Source of the DNA: Trebonia sp963811335
GTDB lineage: Bacteria > Actinomycetota > Actinomycetes > Streptosporangiales > Streptosporangiaceae
DNA length: 64,000 bases
Reading direction: 5' to 3'
Assembly (NCBI GenBank): GCA_963811335.1
Contig: CAWERB010000026.1
Location: 62,001-126,000 of the forward strand
Positions within the stretch are counted from its first letter, which is position 1. Each line of letters opens with the position of its first letter. The notes under the pieces are model-generated. The model had not been told where the DNA came from and searched no databases. It worked only from the letters and a program-made list of their open reading frames with translations. A program made the translations under genes and the position numbers. Shown piece after piece: positions 1-8,443 of the stretch.

Positions 1-354
1 GGCCGCACCGACGAGGAGGCCGTCGAGCGGTTCCGCAAGGCCAACGACGTGTTCGCCCGCCAGCTGCTGAAGCTGTGGCACGACCACGGCAACTACGGCG
101 CGGACCACTTCTACGACACCGACAAGACCATGGCCAACGGCAATGCCCTGGTCGGCTCCGCCGAGACCGTCGCCGCCAAGCTCGCCGGGCAGGTCGGCCA
201 GGCCCCGGTCAACTACTTCGAGGCCACCCTCGCCTTCGGCGACCTCACCCTGGCCGAGGCCACGGCGAACCTGACCGCCTTCGCGGAGACGGTCATGCCA
301 GCCGTCCGGGCCGCCTTCCGTGACCGGGCCGCCTCGGACGGGCCCGGGCGCTAG
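1..354 (+). CDS. LLM class flavin-dependent oxidoreductase, C-terminal part (cut by window edge)
   Basis: The reading frame is open from base 1 and ends at a TAG at 352-354, so only the last 117 residues are present. The pattern DTDKTMANGNALVGSAETV (about residues 39-57 of the fragment) followed by an alternating hydrophobic C-terminal helix matches the end of bacterial luciferase-like F420 or FMN-dependent monooxygenases, where the GS/T-P/A-E-x-V segment closes the barrel. The substrate cannot be told from the tail. It is separated by 14 bases from a convergent membrane-protein gene. Confidence in the superfamily is good; the specific reaction is unknown. Confidence 0.7.
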   Translation, partial: GRTDEEAVERFRKANDVFARQLLKLWHDHGNYGADHFYDTDKTMANGNALVGSAETVAAKLAGQVGQAPVNYFEATLAFGDLTLAEATANLTAFAETVMPAVRAAFRDRAASDGPGR

Positions 355-368
355 CCAGCTAGCCGCTG

Positions 369-992
369 CTAGTCAGCGAGCCTCAAGGCTGACCGCCCGC
401 GTCTCCCTCGGGCGCTTGCCAGGCCCGTTGCCGGGCGGTAAGCCGGTCGGTAGTCGCCTGCCAGGGCTCGCCCGCCGGCCGTGTCCGCGGTGGCTCGCAG
501 GTAGTGCCGGGTGGCGACGGCGGCCAGGCAGACGGCGAGCCCGATCACCCGGACCGTGCCCTCGGTCGGCCGCGGCAGCAGGTGGGTCAGCTGGAGCTGC
601 AGCGTCTGCGGGTGCGTGACCGCGTTCAGCGACAGGTAGATGACGAGGCCGGTGCCGCACACCACGGCCGCATCGGCCACCGCCTGCACGGCGTGGACGC
701 CCGCGGACCGGGAAACCGTCCTGACCGGGGCGTTGCCGCCGCCGCGCCGCCGCAGTTCCAGATACCGGCTGACCGAGAGGCTGACCAGGGCGACCGCGAA
801 CGCGAGTACGCCGCTTGTGTCAGTGCGCAGGTTCGGGATGTACGGCCAGTAGGGGTAGGCCTCGTTATTCGAGAAGGACGCCACGAGGGCGGCCCCACCG
901 AAAACCAGCACGGCGATGTACCCAAGGCCGAGGGCTACCGACTCGACCACTAGCCTGCGGGTGTCCTCGCTCCTGGTTCGCACGGAGCTCAC
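369..992 (-). CDS. hypothetical multi-pass membrane protein
   Basis: I place the start at the GTG at 990-992 (protein begins VSSVRTRSEDTRRL). The same frame is open further upstream to 1121, but that stretch is Arg/Gly-rich and looks non-coding. The roughly 207-residue product has about four hydrophobic segments: ALGLGYIAVLVFGGAAL, then GVLAFAVALVSLSV, AVVCGTGLVIYLSL and VRVIGLAVCLAAVA. A short Arg-rich loop separates the second and third. The C-terminus is basic and low complexity. It runs convergently to the oxidoreductase fragment at its left and divergently from the hydrolase at 1160. No catalytic motif was recognised, so no function is proposed. Confidence 0.55.
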   Translation of the reverse strand: MSSVRTRSEDTRRLVVESVALGLGYIAVLVFGGAALVASFSNNEAYPYWPYIPNLRTDTSGVLAFAVALVSLSVSRYLELRRRGGGNAPVRTVSRSAGVHAVQAVADAAVVCGTGLVIYLSLNAVTHPQTLQLQLTHLLPRPTEGTVRVIGLAVCLAAVATRHYLRATADTAGGRALAGDYRPAYRPATGLASARGRRGRSALRLAD

Positions 993-1159
993 TATAGGCG
1001 ACCCCGGCCCGCGACCCGCGCCTTGCGGCGTGCGGACACGATCGCCGGATGCGGCACTGGCCAGGCAAATCTCCGCATGACGGCCGCTATCGACGCCGAC
1101 GGCCTTCCTCGTAACATGCATCGTGTGACCCGGACATCCAGCAGCGGCCAGGAGGCCCG

Positions 1160-2101
1160 ATGAGCTACCGCCACACCGACGCGCCGGTCCAGTTCAGCCT
1201 GGAGGAGGTGGCCGACGGTGTCTTCGGCTACATCCAGCCAGACGGCAGCTGGATGATCAACAACACCGGCTTCATCGTCGCCGCGGACGGCGTGAGCGCC
1301 ATCGACGCGAGTTCCACGGAACGGCGCACCCGCGCGTTCCGTGACGCCATCGGCGGCGTCACCAGGGCGCCGGTGCGCACGCTGGTCAACACTCACCATC
1401 ACCCGGATCACACCGCGGGCAACGGCGTGTTCGCCGGCGCGACCATCGTCGCCCACGAGCTGGCGCGGGACGAGATGCGGATTCTCGGCCTGCCGCATAA
1501 CTCCGGCGTCTGGACCGATACGGACTACGGCGACCTGAAGCTGGCCCTGCCGTTCCTCACCTTCGCCGACCGGCTCACCCTGTGGGCCGATGACCTGCGC
1601 TGCGAGCTGCTGTTCGCCGGCGGCCCCGCGCACACGACCAACGACATCGTGGTGTGGATCCCCGAGCGCTCCGTGCTGTTCTCCGGTGACCTGCTGTTCA
1701 ACGGCGGCACGCCGTTCCTGCTGTCCGGATCGGTGCTCGGCGCCATCGACGTGCTGGAGAACTTCCTGCGGCCACTCGGCGCCCAGACGATCGTCCCTGG
1801 CCACGGCCCGGTCGGCGGCCCGGAGCTCATCGAGCCCGTGCTCGGCTACCTCCGGTTCGTCGCGGGCCTCGCGGCGGAGGGCCGCGCCGCAGGCGTAGCG
1901 CCGCTCGAGCTGGCCATGGGCACGGACCTCGGCCAGTACACGGAGTGGAGTGACCCGGAACGCATCGTCGGCAACCTGCACCGGGCGTACGCCGACCTCG
2001 CCGGCCCGGCCGAGGCGCGGGGCGGCCCGGTCAACTTCACCGCCGCGCTGACCGACATGATCGCCTACAACGGCGGCCGCCCCCTAACCTGCCGCGCCTG
2101 A
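1160..2101 (+). CDS. MBL-fold metallo-hydrolase
   Basis: A 313-residue metallo-beta-lactamase-fold protein. The signature zinc site is NTHHHPDHTAGN (about residues 77-88). It is followed by the GGPAHTTND histidine (near 154), the GDLLF aspartate (near 175) and a C-terminal PGHGPVGG histidine (near 220), so all metal ligands of the family are present. A Shine-Dalgarno-like AGGAGG lies just before the ATG at 1160. Such proteins hydrolyse thioester, lactone or phosphodiester-type substrates; this one resembles the glyoxalase-II-like, single-domain cytosolic group, but the substrate is not evident. It stands alone, with a convergent small membrane gene downstream. Confidence 0.85.
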   Translation: MSYRHTDAPVQFSLEEVADGVFGYIQPDGSWMINNTGFIVAADGVSAIDASSTERRTRAFRDAIGGVTRAPVRTLVNTHHHPDHTAGNGVFAGATIVAHELARDEMRILGLPHNSGVWTDTDYGDLKLALPFLTFADRLTLWADDLRCELLFAGGPAHTTNDIVVWIPERSVLFSGDLLFNGGTPFLLSGSVLGAIDVLENFLRPLGAQTIVPGHGPVGGPELIEPVLGYLRFVAGLAAEGRAAGVAPLELAMGTDLGQYTEWSDPERIVGNLHRAYADLAGPAEARGGPVNFTAALTDMIAYNGGRPLTCRA

Positions 2102-2199
2102 CCCGGCAACCGCCCGGTACGCCCGGCCCGGCCCGGTACCCAGCCGGACATGGTCGCGGCCGTCACCGGAGTGACGGCCGCGATTCCAGGTACTGCCGA

Positions 2200-2382
2200 T
2201 CAGGTGAACCCGACATCAAGGACGAAGTGTCCGAGCCGCAGGTTGAGTTGCCCGCCGCCTGCCCAATGCACGATGAACGCCAGGAGGATGATGGCCAAGA
2301 TCACGACCACCAGCCACAGGAAGAACACGACTATGCCGGGGATGGCGTACCCGGCTACCGATCTCGCTCTAGCCACGGGCAC
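2200..2382 (-). CDS. small hydrophobic single-helix protein
   Basis: The 60-residue frame starts at GTG (2380-2382) and has one long hydrophobic helix, GIVVFFLWLVVVILAIILLAF (about residues 16-36), followed by a short polar tail. Small one-helix proteins of this kind are common near regulators in actinomycetes and are usually of unknown role. No strong ribosome site is visible, so the start is uncertain. It is only about 20 bases from the end of the TetR gene on the same strand and could be its last cistron. Confidence 0.4.
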   Translation of the reverse strand: MPVARARSVAGYAIPGIVVFFLWLVVVILAIILLAFIVHWAGGGQLNLRLGHFVLDVGFT

Positions 2383-2404
2383 CAGCTACCCGGTAAAAGC
2401 ACAC

Positions 2405-3037
2405 TTATTCGGGGCCAAACGTTGTGTCTCGCGCCCGGCTGAGCCCGAGCAGCGCGAGCGCCGCGTCGGCGTGCGCGGCTGCCTGCGCTGCGGTTGGCGC
2501 GGGATCGATGCCGAGCAGCCTGCGCCGGTGCCGCTCACCGAGCAGCAGGGAAAACAGCGGCTCGGCGAGCGTCGCGAGTTCCGGGCCGCGCTCCGCGCGG
2601 ATGTGCTCGGCGAGCCTGGCGATGTGGCGTGCGTCGCCGCTGCTGTGCAAGATCACGGCGAGTTCGGGGAACCTGGCGGACTCGCCGATCACCAGCTGGT
2701 GCAAGGCGACGAGCTCGTCGGAGTGGATGCGCCGGACGATGCGCGCGGCGAGCGTCTCTAGCGTGTCGTGGTCGGTCGCGGCGTCCAGGCTCACCGCGGT
2801 AGCGAGGTCACGCACCATCGCGGCGAACAGCCCGGCCTTGTCACCGTAATAGGCATAGAGAGTACGCTTGGTTACCTGAGCTGCGGCGGCGAGCTCGTCG
2901 AGCGTGCTCGCGCCATAGCCGCACCGCAAGAACACGCCGAGGGCCGTCGTCAGGATCTCGGTCTCGCGGGCGCGGCGCTCGTCGGCCGTCGGCCGCCCGC
3001 GCTTGCGCAGCGCGGGGCCGTGCGGTTGTCCGCTCAT
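2405..3037 (-). CDS. TetR/AcrR family transcriptional regulator
   Basis: A roughly 210-residue repressor. The N-terminal helix-turn-helix spans about residues 13-60, with the recognition helix LDELAAAAQVTKRTLYAYYG and the typical YYGDKAGLF after it. The C-terminal half (RIVRRIHSDELVALHQLVIGESARFPELA) resembles the AefR-like TetR C-terminal domain. I chose the ATG at 3035-3037 because a clear AAGGAGG lies just upstream; the open frame to 3124 adds non-homologous residues. It is divergent from the pyruvate dehydrogenase operon across a 151-base gap, so it may control that operon and itself. Confidence 0.85.
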   Translation of the reverse strand: MSGQPHGPALRKRGRPTADERRARETEILTTALGVFLRCGYGASTLDELAAAAQVTKRTLYAYYGDKAGLFAAMVRDLATAVSLDAATDHDTLETLAARIVRRIHSDELVALHQLVIGESARFPELAVILHSSGDARHIARLAEHIRAERGPELATLAEPLFSLLLGERHRRRLLGIDPAPTAAQAAAHADAALALLGLSRARDTTFGPE

Positions 3038-3134
3038 CGGCCTCCTTCCGCAGTCTCGGGGCACCAGTGCCGTCTTGCGAATTCTGCTGCCTGGTCGCTT
3101 GCCTGGCCAGCAAGGTCTAACCATAGAATGATAC

Positions 3135-3145
3135 GAAACAGTCTC
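3135..3145. promoter_or_regulatory. possible TetR operator between tetR and the pdh operon
   Basis: In the 151-base divergent gap there is a local AT-richer segment containing the near-palindrome GAAAC-A-GTCTC, flanked by ATGATAC on the left and ATTTC on the right. Its position between two divergent starts is where a TetR repressor would bind. One arm has a mismatch, so this is a weak prediction. Confidence 0.3.
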
Positions 3146-3188
3146 ATTTCTTTCCGGTGCGACCCACGAGGTCGGGGAAGGCCATGTA

Positions 3189-4520
3189 ATGCCAACTCAG
3201 GCACGTCAGCGGCGGACCGCGCCGCAGGCACCGCCCGCCCAGGACGCGGCGGCCGGCGACAAGACCCCCGGCGACAAGCCTGCCGTAGGCCGGGCCGCTG
3301 GCACCAGGGCCACCGGGACCAGGGCCGCCGGCGGCAGGGCCACCGGGACCAGGGCCACCGGGACCAGGCCCGCCCGCCGGGCAGCCGGCAAGGGGCGCGC
3401 GGGCACCAGGACGTCCGGTGACAGTGAAGGTCAGCTCCGCGCGTTCTACCGCGACATGCTGCTGATCCGCCGTTTCGAGGAACGCGCCGCCCGCGCCTAC
3501 ACCGAGGCCCTCGTCGGCGGCTACTGCCACCTCAACCTGGGCGAGGAAGGGGCCGTCGTCGGCCTCATGGCCGCACTCAAGCCCACCGACTACCTCTTCA
3601 CGAACTACCGCGAGCACGGCTACGCGCTGATGCGCGGCATCGACCCGAACCGGGTGATGGCCGAGCTCTACGGCCGCGTCGACGGCGTCTCCAAGGGCTG
3701 GGGCGGGTCGATGCACATGTTCGACGTCACGCACCGGCTGCTCGGCGGGTACGGCATCGTTGGCGGCCAGTTGCCGCTGGCGACCGGCGCGGCGCTCGCC
3801 ATCGACTACCGCGGCGGCGACGAGGTGGTGATGTGTACCCTCGGCGACGGCACCACCGCTATCGGCGCCTTCCACGAGTCGCTGAACCTCGCCGCGCTGT
3901 GGAACCTGCCGATCGTGTTCGTCATCATCAACAACGGCCTCGGCATGGGCACCACGGTCGCGAAGTCATCGGCCGAGCCCGACCTGTACAAGCGCGGTGC
4001 CGCGTACCGGATGGAGTCCGCCCGCGTTGACGGCTTCGACCCGGTCGCTACCAGGGACGCGGCGGCCAGGGCCGTCCAGGCGGCCAGAGAAGGCCGGCCG
4101 TACCTGCTCGAGGTCGTCACAGAACGGCTGCGCGGTCACTCCGTCGTCGACCCGGCCAGGTACCGCTCCGCCGAGGAAGTAGAGCGGCTCAAGCACGAGG
4201 ACCCGCTGCAGACCTTCGGCGCGAAGCTGACCGCGGACGCGGTGCTCGACCCTGACGCGATCGCCGCGATCGAGGAAGAGGTCGCGGGCATCGTCGCCAC
4301 CGCCGCCGACTTCGCCGCGAACAGCCCGCACCCCGAGGTTTCCACGCTCTTCGACTACACCTACGCCACGCCGGTCGCCAACGACTCGCGCCGCCTGCCC
4401 GGCCAGCCGCTGTTCGAGCCGCTGCCGCTACCCGCGACCGCCGCGACCGCGACCGCCGCGACCGCCGCGACGCAAGCGAACGCGACCATGACCCCGCCAG
4501 CAGCCGGAGCGAGCGCATGA
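3189..4520 (+). CDS. pdhA: pyruvate dehydrogenase (acetyl-transferring) E1 component, alpha subunit
   Basis: The thiamine-diphosphate-dependent E1 alpha subunit decarboxylates pyruvate (or a related 2-oxoacid) and passes the acyl group to the lipoyl arm of E2. Residues from about 80 onward match the family: YRDMLLIRRFEERA, a GGSMHMFD loop, and the ThDP/Mg motif GDGTT...NNG (GDGTTAIGAFHESLNLA then IINNGLGMG). The 443-residue protein is longer than the usual 330-380. The first 75 or so residues are a Lys/Arg/Ala/Gly/Thr repeat region, and the last 45 contain an Ala-Thr repeat. Its TGA overlaps the ATG of the beta subunit (ATGA), so the two are translationally coupled. Whether the complex uses pyruvate or branched-chain 2-oxoacids cannot be settled from sequence alone. 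Confidence 0.88.
   Translation: MPTQARQRRTAPQAPPAQDAAAGDKTPGDKPAVGRAAGTRATGTRAAGGRATGTRATGTRPARRAAGKGRAGTRTSGDSEGQLRAFYRDMLLIRRFEERAARAYTEALVGGYCHLNLGEEGAVVGLMAALKPTDYLFTNYREHGYALMRGIDPNRVMAELYGRVDGVSKGWGGSMHMFDVTHRLLGGYGIVGGQLPLATGAALAIDYRGGDEVVMCTLGDGTTAIGAFHESLNLAALWNLPIVFVIINNGLGMGTTVAKSSAEPDLYKRGAAYRMESARVDGFDPVATRDAAARAVQAAREGRPYLLEVVTERLRGHSVVDPARYRSAEEVERLKHEDPLQTFGAKLTADAVLDPDAIAAIEEEVAGIVATAADFAANSPHPEVSTLFDYTYATPVANDSRRLPGQPLFEPLPLPATAATATAATAATQANATMTPPAAGASA
3306..3365 (+). repeat. 15-bp in-frame repeat encoding RATGT units in the E1 alpha N-terminus
   Basis: The unit AGGGCCACCGGGACC occurs exactly at 3306-3320, 3336-3350 and 3351-3365, with a diverged copy between the first two. 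Because the unit is 15 bases it keeps frame and encodes a positively charged Arg-Ala-Thr-Gly-Thr pattern ahead of the conserved E1 alpha domain. It is a slippage-prone, low-complexity extension rather than a known domain. Confidence 0.8.
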
Positions 4521-5557
4521 CGATCATGACCTACCGCCAGGCGCTGCACGACACGCTGCGCGCGGAGATGCTGCGAGACGACAGCGTCTTCCTCATGGGC
4601 GAGGAGATCGGCGTCTTCGAGGGCTCGTACAAGATCACCGCGGGCCTGCTCAAGGAGTTCGGCGCCAAGCGGGTGCGGGACACCCCCATCGCCGAGGAGG
4701 GCTTCGCCGGCGCCGCGATCGGCGCCGCCATGCTCGGCCTGCGCCCGGTCATCGAGATGATGACGATCAACTTCTCGATGCTCGCCCTCGACCAGATCAT
4801 CAACCACGCGGCGAAGATCTACGGCATGTTCGGCGGCCAGGCCAGCGTGCCGCTGGTCATCCGCACCCCGGGCGGCGGCGGCCAGCAGCTCGGCGCGACG
4901 CACTCGCAGAACATCGAGCTGTTCTACGCCTTCGTCCCCGGCATGAAGGTGGTCGCGCCGTCCACCCCGGCCGACGCCAAGGCGCTGCTGCTCGCCGCGA
5001 TCCGCGACAACGACCCGGTGCTCTTCCTTGAGAACCTCGCGCTGTACAACACCAAGGGGGAGGTGCCCGAGACGGATGACCAAAGCACGGGCACCCCGGC
5101 GGAGATCGGCAAGGCCGCGGTCACCCGGCCAGGGCATGACCTGACCCTGATCGGCTACTCGCGGATGGCGCACGTCGCCGCGGAGGTCGCCACGCGGCTC
5201 GCCGAGTCCGACGGCCTCGACATCGAGGTCGTCGACCTGCGCAGCCTGCGCCCGCTCGACCGCGTGACGATCGTCGAGTCGGTCAAGAAGACGCACGCCG
5301 CCGTGGTACTCGAGGACGACTGGCTGACCTACGGAATCGGCGCCGAGGTCGCGGCCTCCATCTCAGACGGCGCGTTCGACTACCTGGACGCGCCGGTCCG
5401 CCGGGTCGCGATGGCCGAGGTGCCGATGCCGTACGCGAAGGCGCTTGAGACCGCGGCGCTGCCATCGCGCGATGACGTGATCAACGCCATCCGCCAGACG
5501 CTCGCCGCCGTGGGCCACCGCCCCACGCCGCTCGCGCTAGGAGTACCCCACTCGTGA
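4517..5557 (+). CDS. pdhB: 2-oxoacid (pyruvate) dehydrogenase E1 component, beta subunit
   Basis: A 346-residue transketolase-type beta subunit of a heterotetrameric E1. Recognisable are MGEEIGVFEGSYK with the ThDP-activating glutamate near residue 29, the DTPIAEEGFAGAAIGAA segment, TPGGGGQQLGATHSQ with the E1-beta histidine, and the C-terminal transketolase-C region LEDDWLTYGIGAEV. Length is normal for the family (about 325-350). It overlaps the alpha gene by 4 bases and the E2 gene by 4 bases, so the three subunits form one operon. No E3 (lipoamide dehydrogenase) gene is present here; it must come from elsewhere. Confidence 0.9.
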   Translation: MTIMTYRQALHDTLRAEMLRDDSVFLMGEEIGVFEGSYKITAGLLKEFGAKRVRDTPIAEEGFAGAAIGAAMLGLRPVIEMMTINFSMLALDQIINHAAKIYGMFGGQASVPLVIRTPGGGGQQLGATHSQNIELFYAFVPGMKVVAPSTPADAKALLLAAIRDNDPVLFLENLALYNTKGEVPETDDQSTGTPAEIGKAAVTRPGHDLTLIGYSRMAHVAAEVATRLAESDGLDIEVVDLRSLRPLDRVTIVESVKKTHAAVVLEDDWLTYGIGAEVAASISDGAFDYLDAPVRRVAMAEVPMPYAKALETAALPSRDDVINAIRQTLAAVGHRPTPLALGVPHS

Positions 5558-7051
5558 TCGAGATCAAGATGCCGCGCCTGTCGGACACGATGGAGGAAGG
5601 CGCGATCGCCACCTGGCACAAGCACCCGGGCGACGCGGTCGCGGTCGGCGACGTCCTCGTCGAGATCGAGACCGACAAGGCGGTCATGGAGTACGAGGCC
5701 TACCAGGCCGGCACGCTGGCCGAGATCCTGGTGCCCGAAGGCCGGAACGCCGACATCGGCACCCCCATCGCCCTGCTCGACGACGGCAGCGGCGGTCTCG
5801 CGCCATCCGCCCCCGCCACAGGAACTCACCACCCTGCGCCCGAACGGGAGCAGCAGTCTCCGGCCCCGCCCGCGTCTCCTTCCATCCCCGCGCAGTCCGG
5901 GCCCACCGCACCACCCGCCGCTAGAACGCCCGCCCAGGGCGCCACCGCCTCGTCGGCCGTGAACGGCCGGGCAGGCGACGGCGGTGCCAACGGCACGATC
6001 CGCCAGGTCGCCTCCCCCCTGGTGCGCAAGCTGGCCAGGGAGAACCACCTAGACCTGTCGCACGTCACGGGGACCGGCCCTGGCGGCCGCATCATCCGCG
6101 CCGACATCACCGGCCTGCTGGCCGGCGGCGCGCCCGCGCCCAGGAACCCCCGGCGCGCCCGCGCCCGGAACCCCAGGGACCGTGCCGGCATCGTCCGCTG
6201 CCGCGCCCGCCGTCCACGCCGGCTACGTCTACGGCGGCGAGCCGGTCGGCGCACCAGTCCCGGCCGCGGACGGGGCGCCGCAGCCCGTTCCGGTGCCGCC
6301 GGAGACGATGCGGGCTGAGCCCGTGCGGTCAGCGGCAGAAGACGAGGTGCGCGGCACGCATGAGGTGCCGATCAGCCAGGTCCGCCGGGTGATCGCCCGC
6401 CGCCTGTCGGCGAGCGCCCGGGAGATCCCGCACTTCTACGTGACCGCGGTCGCCGACGCGCAGGCCCTGACGGACCTGCGCGCGACGCTGAACGCCCAGC
6501 TCACCGACGCGGGCCGGGCCAAGGTCAGCGTCAACGACCTGCTCATCAGGGCCTGCGCGCTCGCGCTGCGCGAGCACAAGGACGTCAACGTCTCCTACGG
6601 CGGCGACGCGAGCAGCGTCATGCTCGTCCATGACCGGGTCAACATCGGCGTCGCCGTGGCGGCGGAGAGCGGCCTCATCGTCCCGGTGATCAGGGACGCG
6701 GACACCAAGACCGTCACCCAGCTGGGCGCGGAAGCGAAGAAGCTGGTGGCCCTCGCCGCCGAGCGCAAGCTGACGCCTGACCAGACGAGCGGCGGCACGT
6801 TCACCATCAGCAACCTCGGGATGTACGGCGTGGAGCAGTTCACCGCCATCATCAACCCGCCCCAGTCGGCGATCCTGGCCGTCGGCGCGACGACCCGCGA
6901 GCCGACGGTGGTCGGGGACGCTGTCGAGCCCCGCTACCGGCTCAGGTACACGCTGTCCGCGGACCACCGGGTGGTCGACGGCGCACTGGCGGCGAAGTTC
7001 CTGCGGACGCTGACCGGCCTGATCGAGCACCCCTGGATGATCATCGCCTGA
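5554..7051 (+). pseudogene. pdhC: dihydrolipoamide acyltransferase (E2), interrupted by a one-base frameshift
   Basis: The E2 core enzyme starts at GTG 5554 with a lipoyl domain (residues 1-75, lipoyl lysine in ETDKAVMEY). It continues through a Pro/Ala linker to a peripheral-subunit-binding domain (about 150-185, SPLVRKLARENHLDLSHVTG). The catalytic domain, carrying the active-site DHRVVDGA near the end, lies in the next frame and stops at 7051. The shift falls in a linker made of two copies of GGCGCGCCCGCGCCC-GGAACCCC: the first copy has an extra A at 6142. Removing that base gives a continuous 498-residue protein of normal E2 length. The frame otherwise carries no damage, so a sequencing error, a very recent mutation or a phase-variable indel are all possible. 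Confidence 0.85.
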
Positions 7052-7096
7052 CCGGCCAGCCAGCAACCTCGGTCACCAGGGCCGCTCCGGGGTGAT

Positions 7097-7126
7097 GGTT
7101 GTGGCAACGGGCCGCCTATAGGCGGA
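7097..7126 (+). repeat. dispersed palindromic repeat, copy A (left end of decayed block)
   Basis: Two adjoining palindromes, GTTG-TGG-CAAC (7098-7108) and the perfect 14-mer CCGCCTATAGGCGG (7112-7125). The same double-palindrome recurs in inverted orientation at 11944-11973 and again as a second inverted pair at 39108-39136 and 39706-39736. Similarity continues inward past the palindromes: GCGGTAAT-x-CCC is shared with copy D, and ACGATCGA is shared with copy C. Confidence 0.7.
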
Positions 7127-7220
7127 CGCGGTAATACCCACACCGTCGGCTGACGATCGAGGCCACTATGACATCTGAGCGGCACGTCCTCACAACGGTA
7201 AAACCCCGGCCGCTGCCTCG

Positions 7221-8123
7221 GTGACGACGGCCAACGAATCTACCGGCGACGGCCATGCCGAGCTGCCAGCGGCTGCCAGCAGGTTCGCGCCGCTGTTCCA
7301 GATGAGACAATCGGCGTGTGACAAGCCACAGAGGTCCGTACGCCGCTCCTTCAGTTGGGCCTCCGAGGTCCGGCAAGTGGCCGACGACTATCTGCTCCGA
7401 CAGGTCCTTATCGAATGCCCGAGCTGTAACTCCCGTACGAGACCACGGGCTCCCCATGGTGGACACGAGGCGGTGGTACGTATCGCTTGTCAGGAGTGCG
7501 GTTTCATGGCAGAACGGGCGTATGGGAGATGACCGTGGCCGCAACCCGGTTCTGACGGTCGAATCACCGATCCGTGGTTTCAAGCGCCTTTGTGGCTTCA
7601 GAACAGGTGCGCAGGCCACGTCCTCTGGGCGCTCAATTTCAAGCATCTCGGCTACATCGAAGAGTACGTCGGATCGGGGCTGCGCGCTCGGCACGAGTTC
7701 ACCCAGTTTGGAAGTGCATTGGGCGAGCAACTACCCGAGTGGCTCGTCCAGGCGAAGAACCGCGAACCGGTCCTTGGTTCAGCGGCGGACCTTGTCGCCG
7801 TTGACGACAGCAGTGCAGATGAACAGCCGCTACGATCCGCGGCTGCGCCCCGGCCCCGAACACCGGCCGCACAGCGGCCGGTAAACGGCAAGACACCAAG
7901 GCACCACCGCGTCCGGGCACTGCCCGCGCCCGGCACGCCCCGGAAACCCGCGCCGACCAGCGCGGAACGGGTGGCTCCGTTTCGTTCCGGTGTTCCTGAC
8001 CTAACCCCCTCAAAGAGCAAGATGAGCGAGGTCAGGAACACCTCCACTACACGCCACCACCCAAAGTCAGAGACAAGATCAAGATCAAATTCGCAGGGGG
8101 AACCCGGAAACCCCCCCGGCTAG
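7221..8123 (+). pseudogene. zinc-ribbon protein with an in-frame stop
   Basis: The frame starting at GTG 7221 encodes a two-CxxC zinc ribbon (ECPSCNS ... ACQECGF, about residues 65-97), then meets TGA at 7530-7532. The same frame continues without a shift as PWFQAPLWLQNRCAGHVLWALNF and EYVGSGLR...LPEWLVQAKNRE. This resembles the second half of a small actinomycete zinc-ribbon family in which the ribbon is followed by a LWLxxxCxGHxLWAxN motif. The homologous part ends near 7765-7800; the frame then runs on to 8123 through low-complexity sequence. A TGG to TGA change would explain the break. Stop-codon readthrough is a less likely alternative. Confidence 0.55.
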
Positions 8124-8157
8124 CGCCCACCAAGCGCCCCGGTTTCCAGGTTCCCCC
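8096..8157. repeat. 17-bp inverted repeat
   Basis: GGGGGAACCCGGAAACC at 8096-8112 pairs with GGTTTCCAGGTTCCCCC at 8141-8157 with one mismatch around a 28-base loop. It lies between two tail-to-tail genes (the zinc-ribbon remnant and DUF397), where a bidirectional terminator would be expected, although no U-tract follows. Confidence 0.6.
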
Positions 8158-8216
8158 GCACCCCCTCCTGGCCTTCCCCCGAACAGCACGACACGACGGG
8201 GAGCGGGAACGAGACA

Positions 8217-8244
8217 GGGGCCAGCCTCACCTGAGGCCGGCCCC
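8217..8244 (-). terminator. hairpin downstream of the DUF397 gene
   Basis: A 13-base arm at 8217-8229 (GGGGCCAGCCTCA) pairs with 8232-8244 with one mismatch and a 2-base loop. It begins 13 bases after the DUF397 stop on that strand. The stem is long and GC-rich but has no T-run, as is usual for actinomycete terminators. Confidence 0.5.
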
Positions 8245-8257
8245 GTCGGTTGCGGTG

Positions 8258-8443
8258 CTAGCTGCGCTTCACGTGCGCCGTGAACGCGCGCCACGCACTA
8301 GCAGTGAACGACAGCGTTCGGCCGTCGCGGTCGGTGGTGTCGCGGACGAGGACCATGCCGGGCGCGTTCCCGGTCTCGACACAGTTCGCTCCGCCGTTGC
8401 CGCTGTAGCTGGACTTGCGCCAGCCTGGTGTCACTTGCTCCAT
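8258..8443 (-). CDS. DUF397 domain-containing protein
   Basis: A 61-residue protein with the full DUF397 signature: WRKSSYSGNGGANCVE (about residues 8-23), VLVRDTTDRDGRTLSF and a C-terminal W-x-AF. DUF397 proteins are encoded next to XRE/DUF5753 regulators in actinomycetes and act as their small partners, in WhiJ-like developmental or toxin-antitoxin-like pairs. Here the partner gene just upstream, overlapping by about 13 bases, is shattered, so this copy is an orphan. A second DUF397 gene with an intact partner lies at 62372. Confidence 0.85.
   Translation of the reverse strand: MEQVTPGWRKSSYSGNGGANCVETGNAPGMVLVRDTTDRDGRTLSFTASAWRAFTAHVKRS

Noticed and set aside
7116..7730. 204-residue minus-strand frame
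   Set aside because: Opposes the zinc-ribbon remnant and has no recognisable feature.
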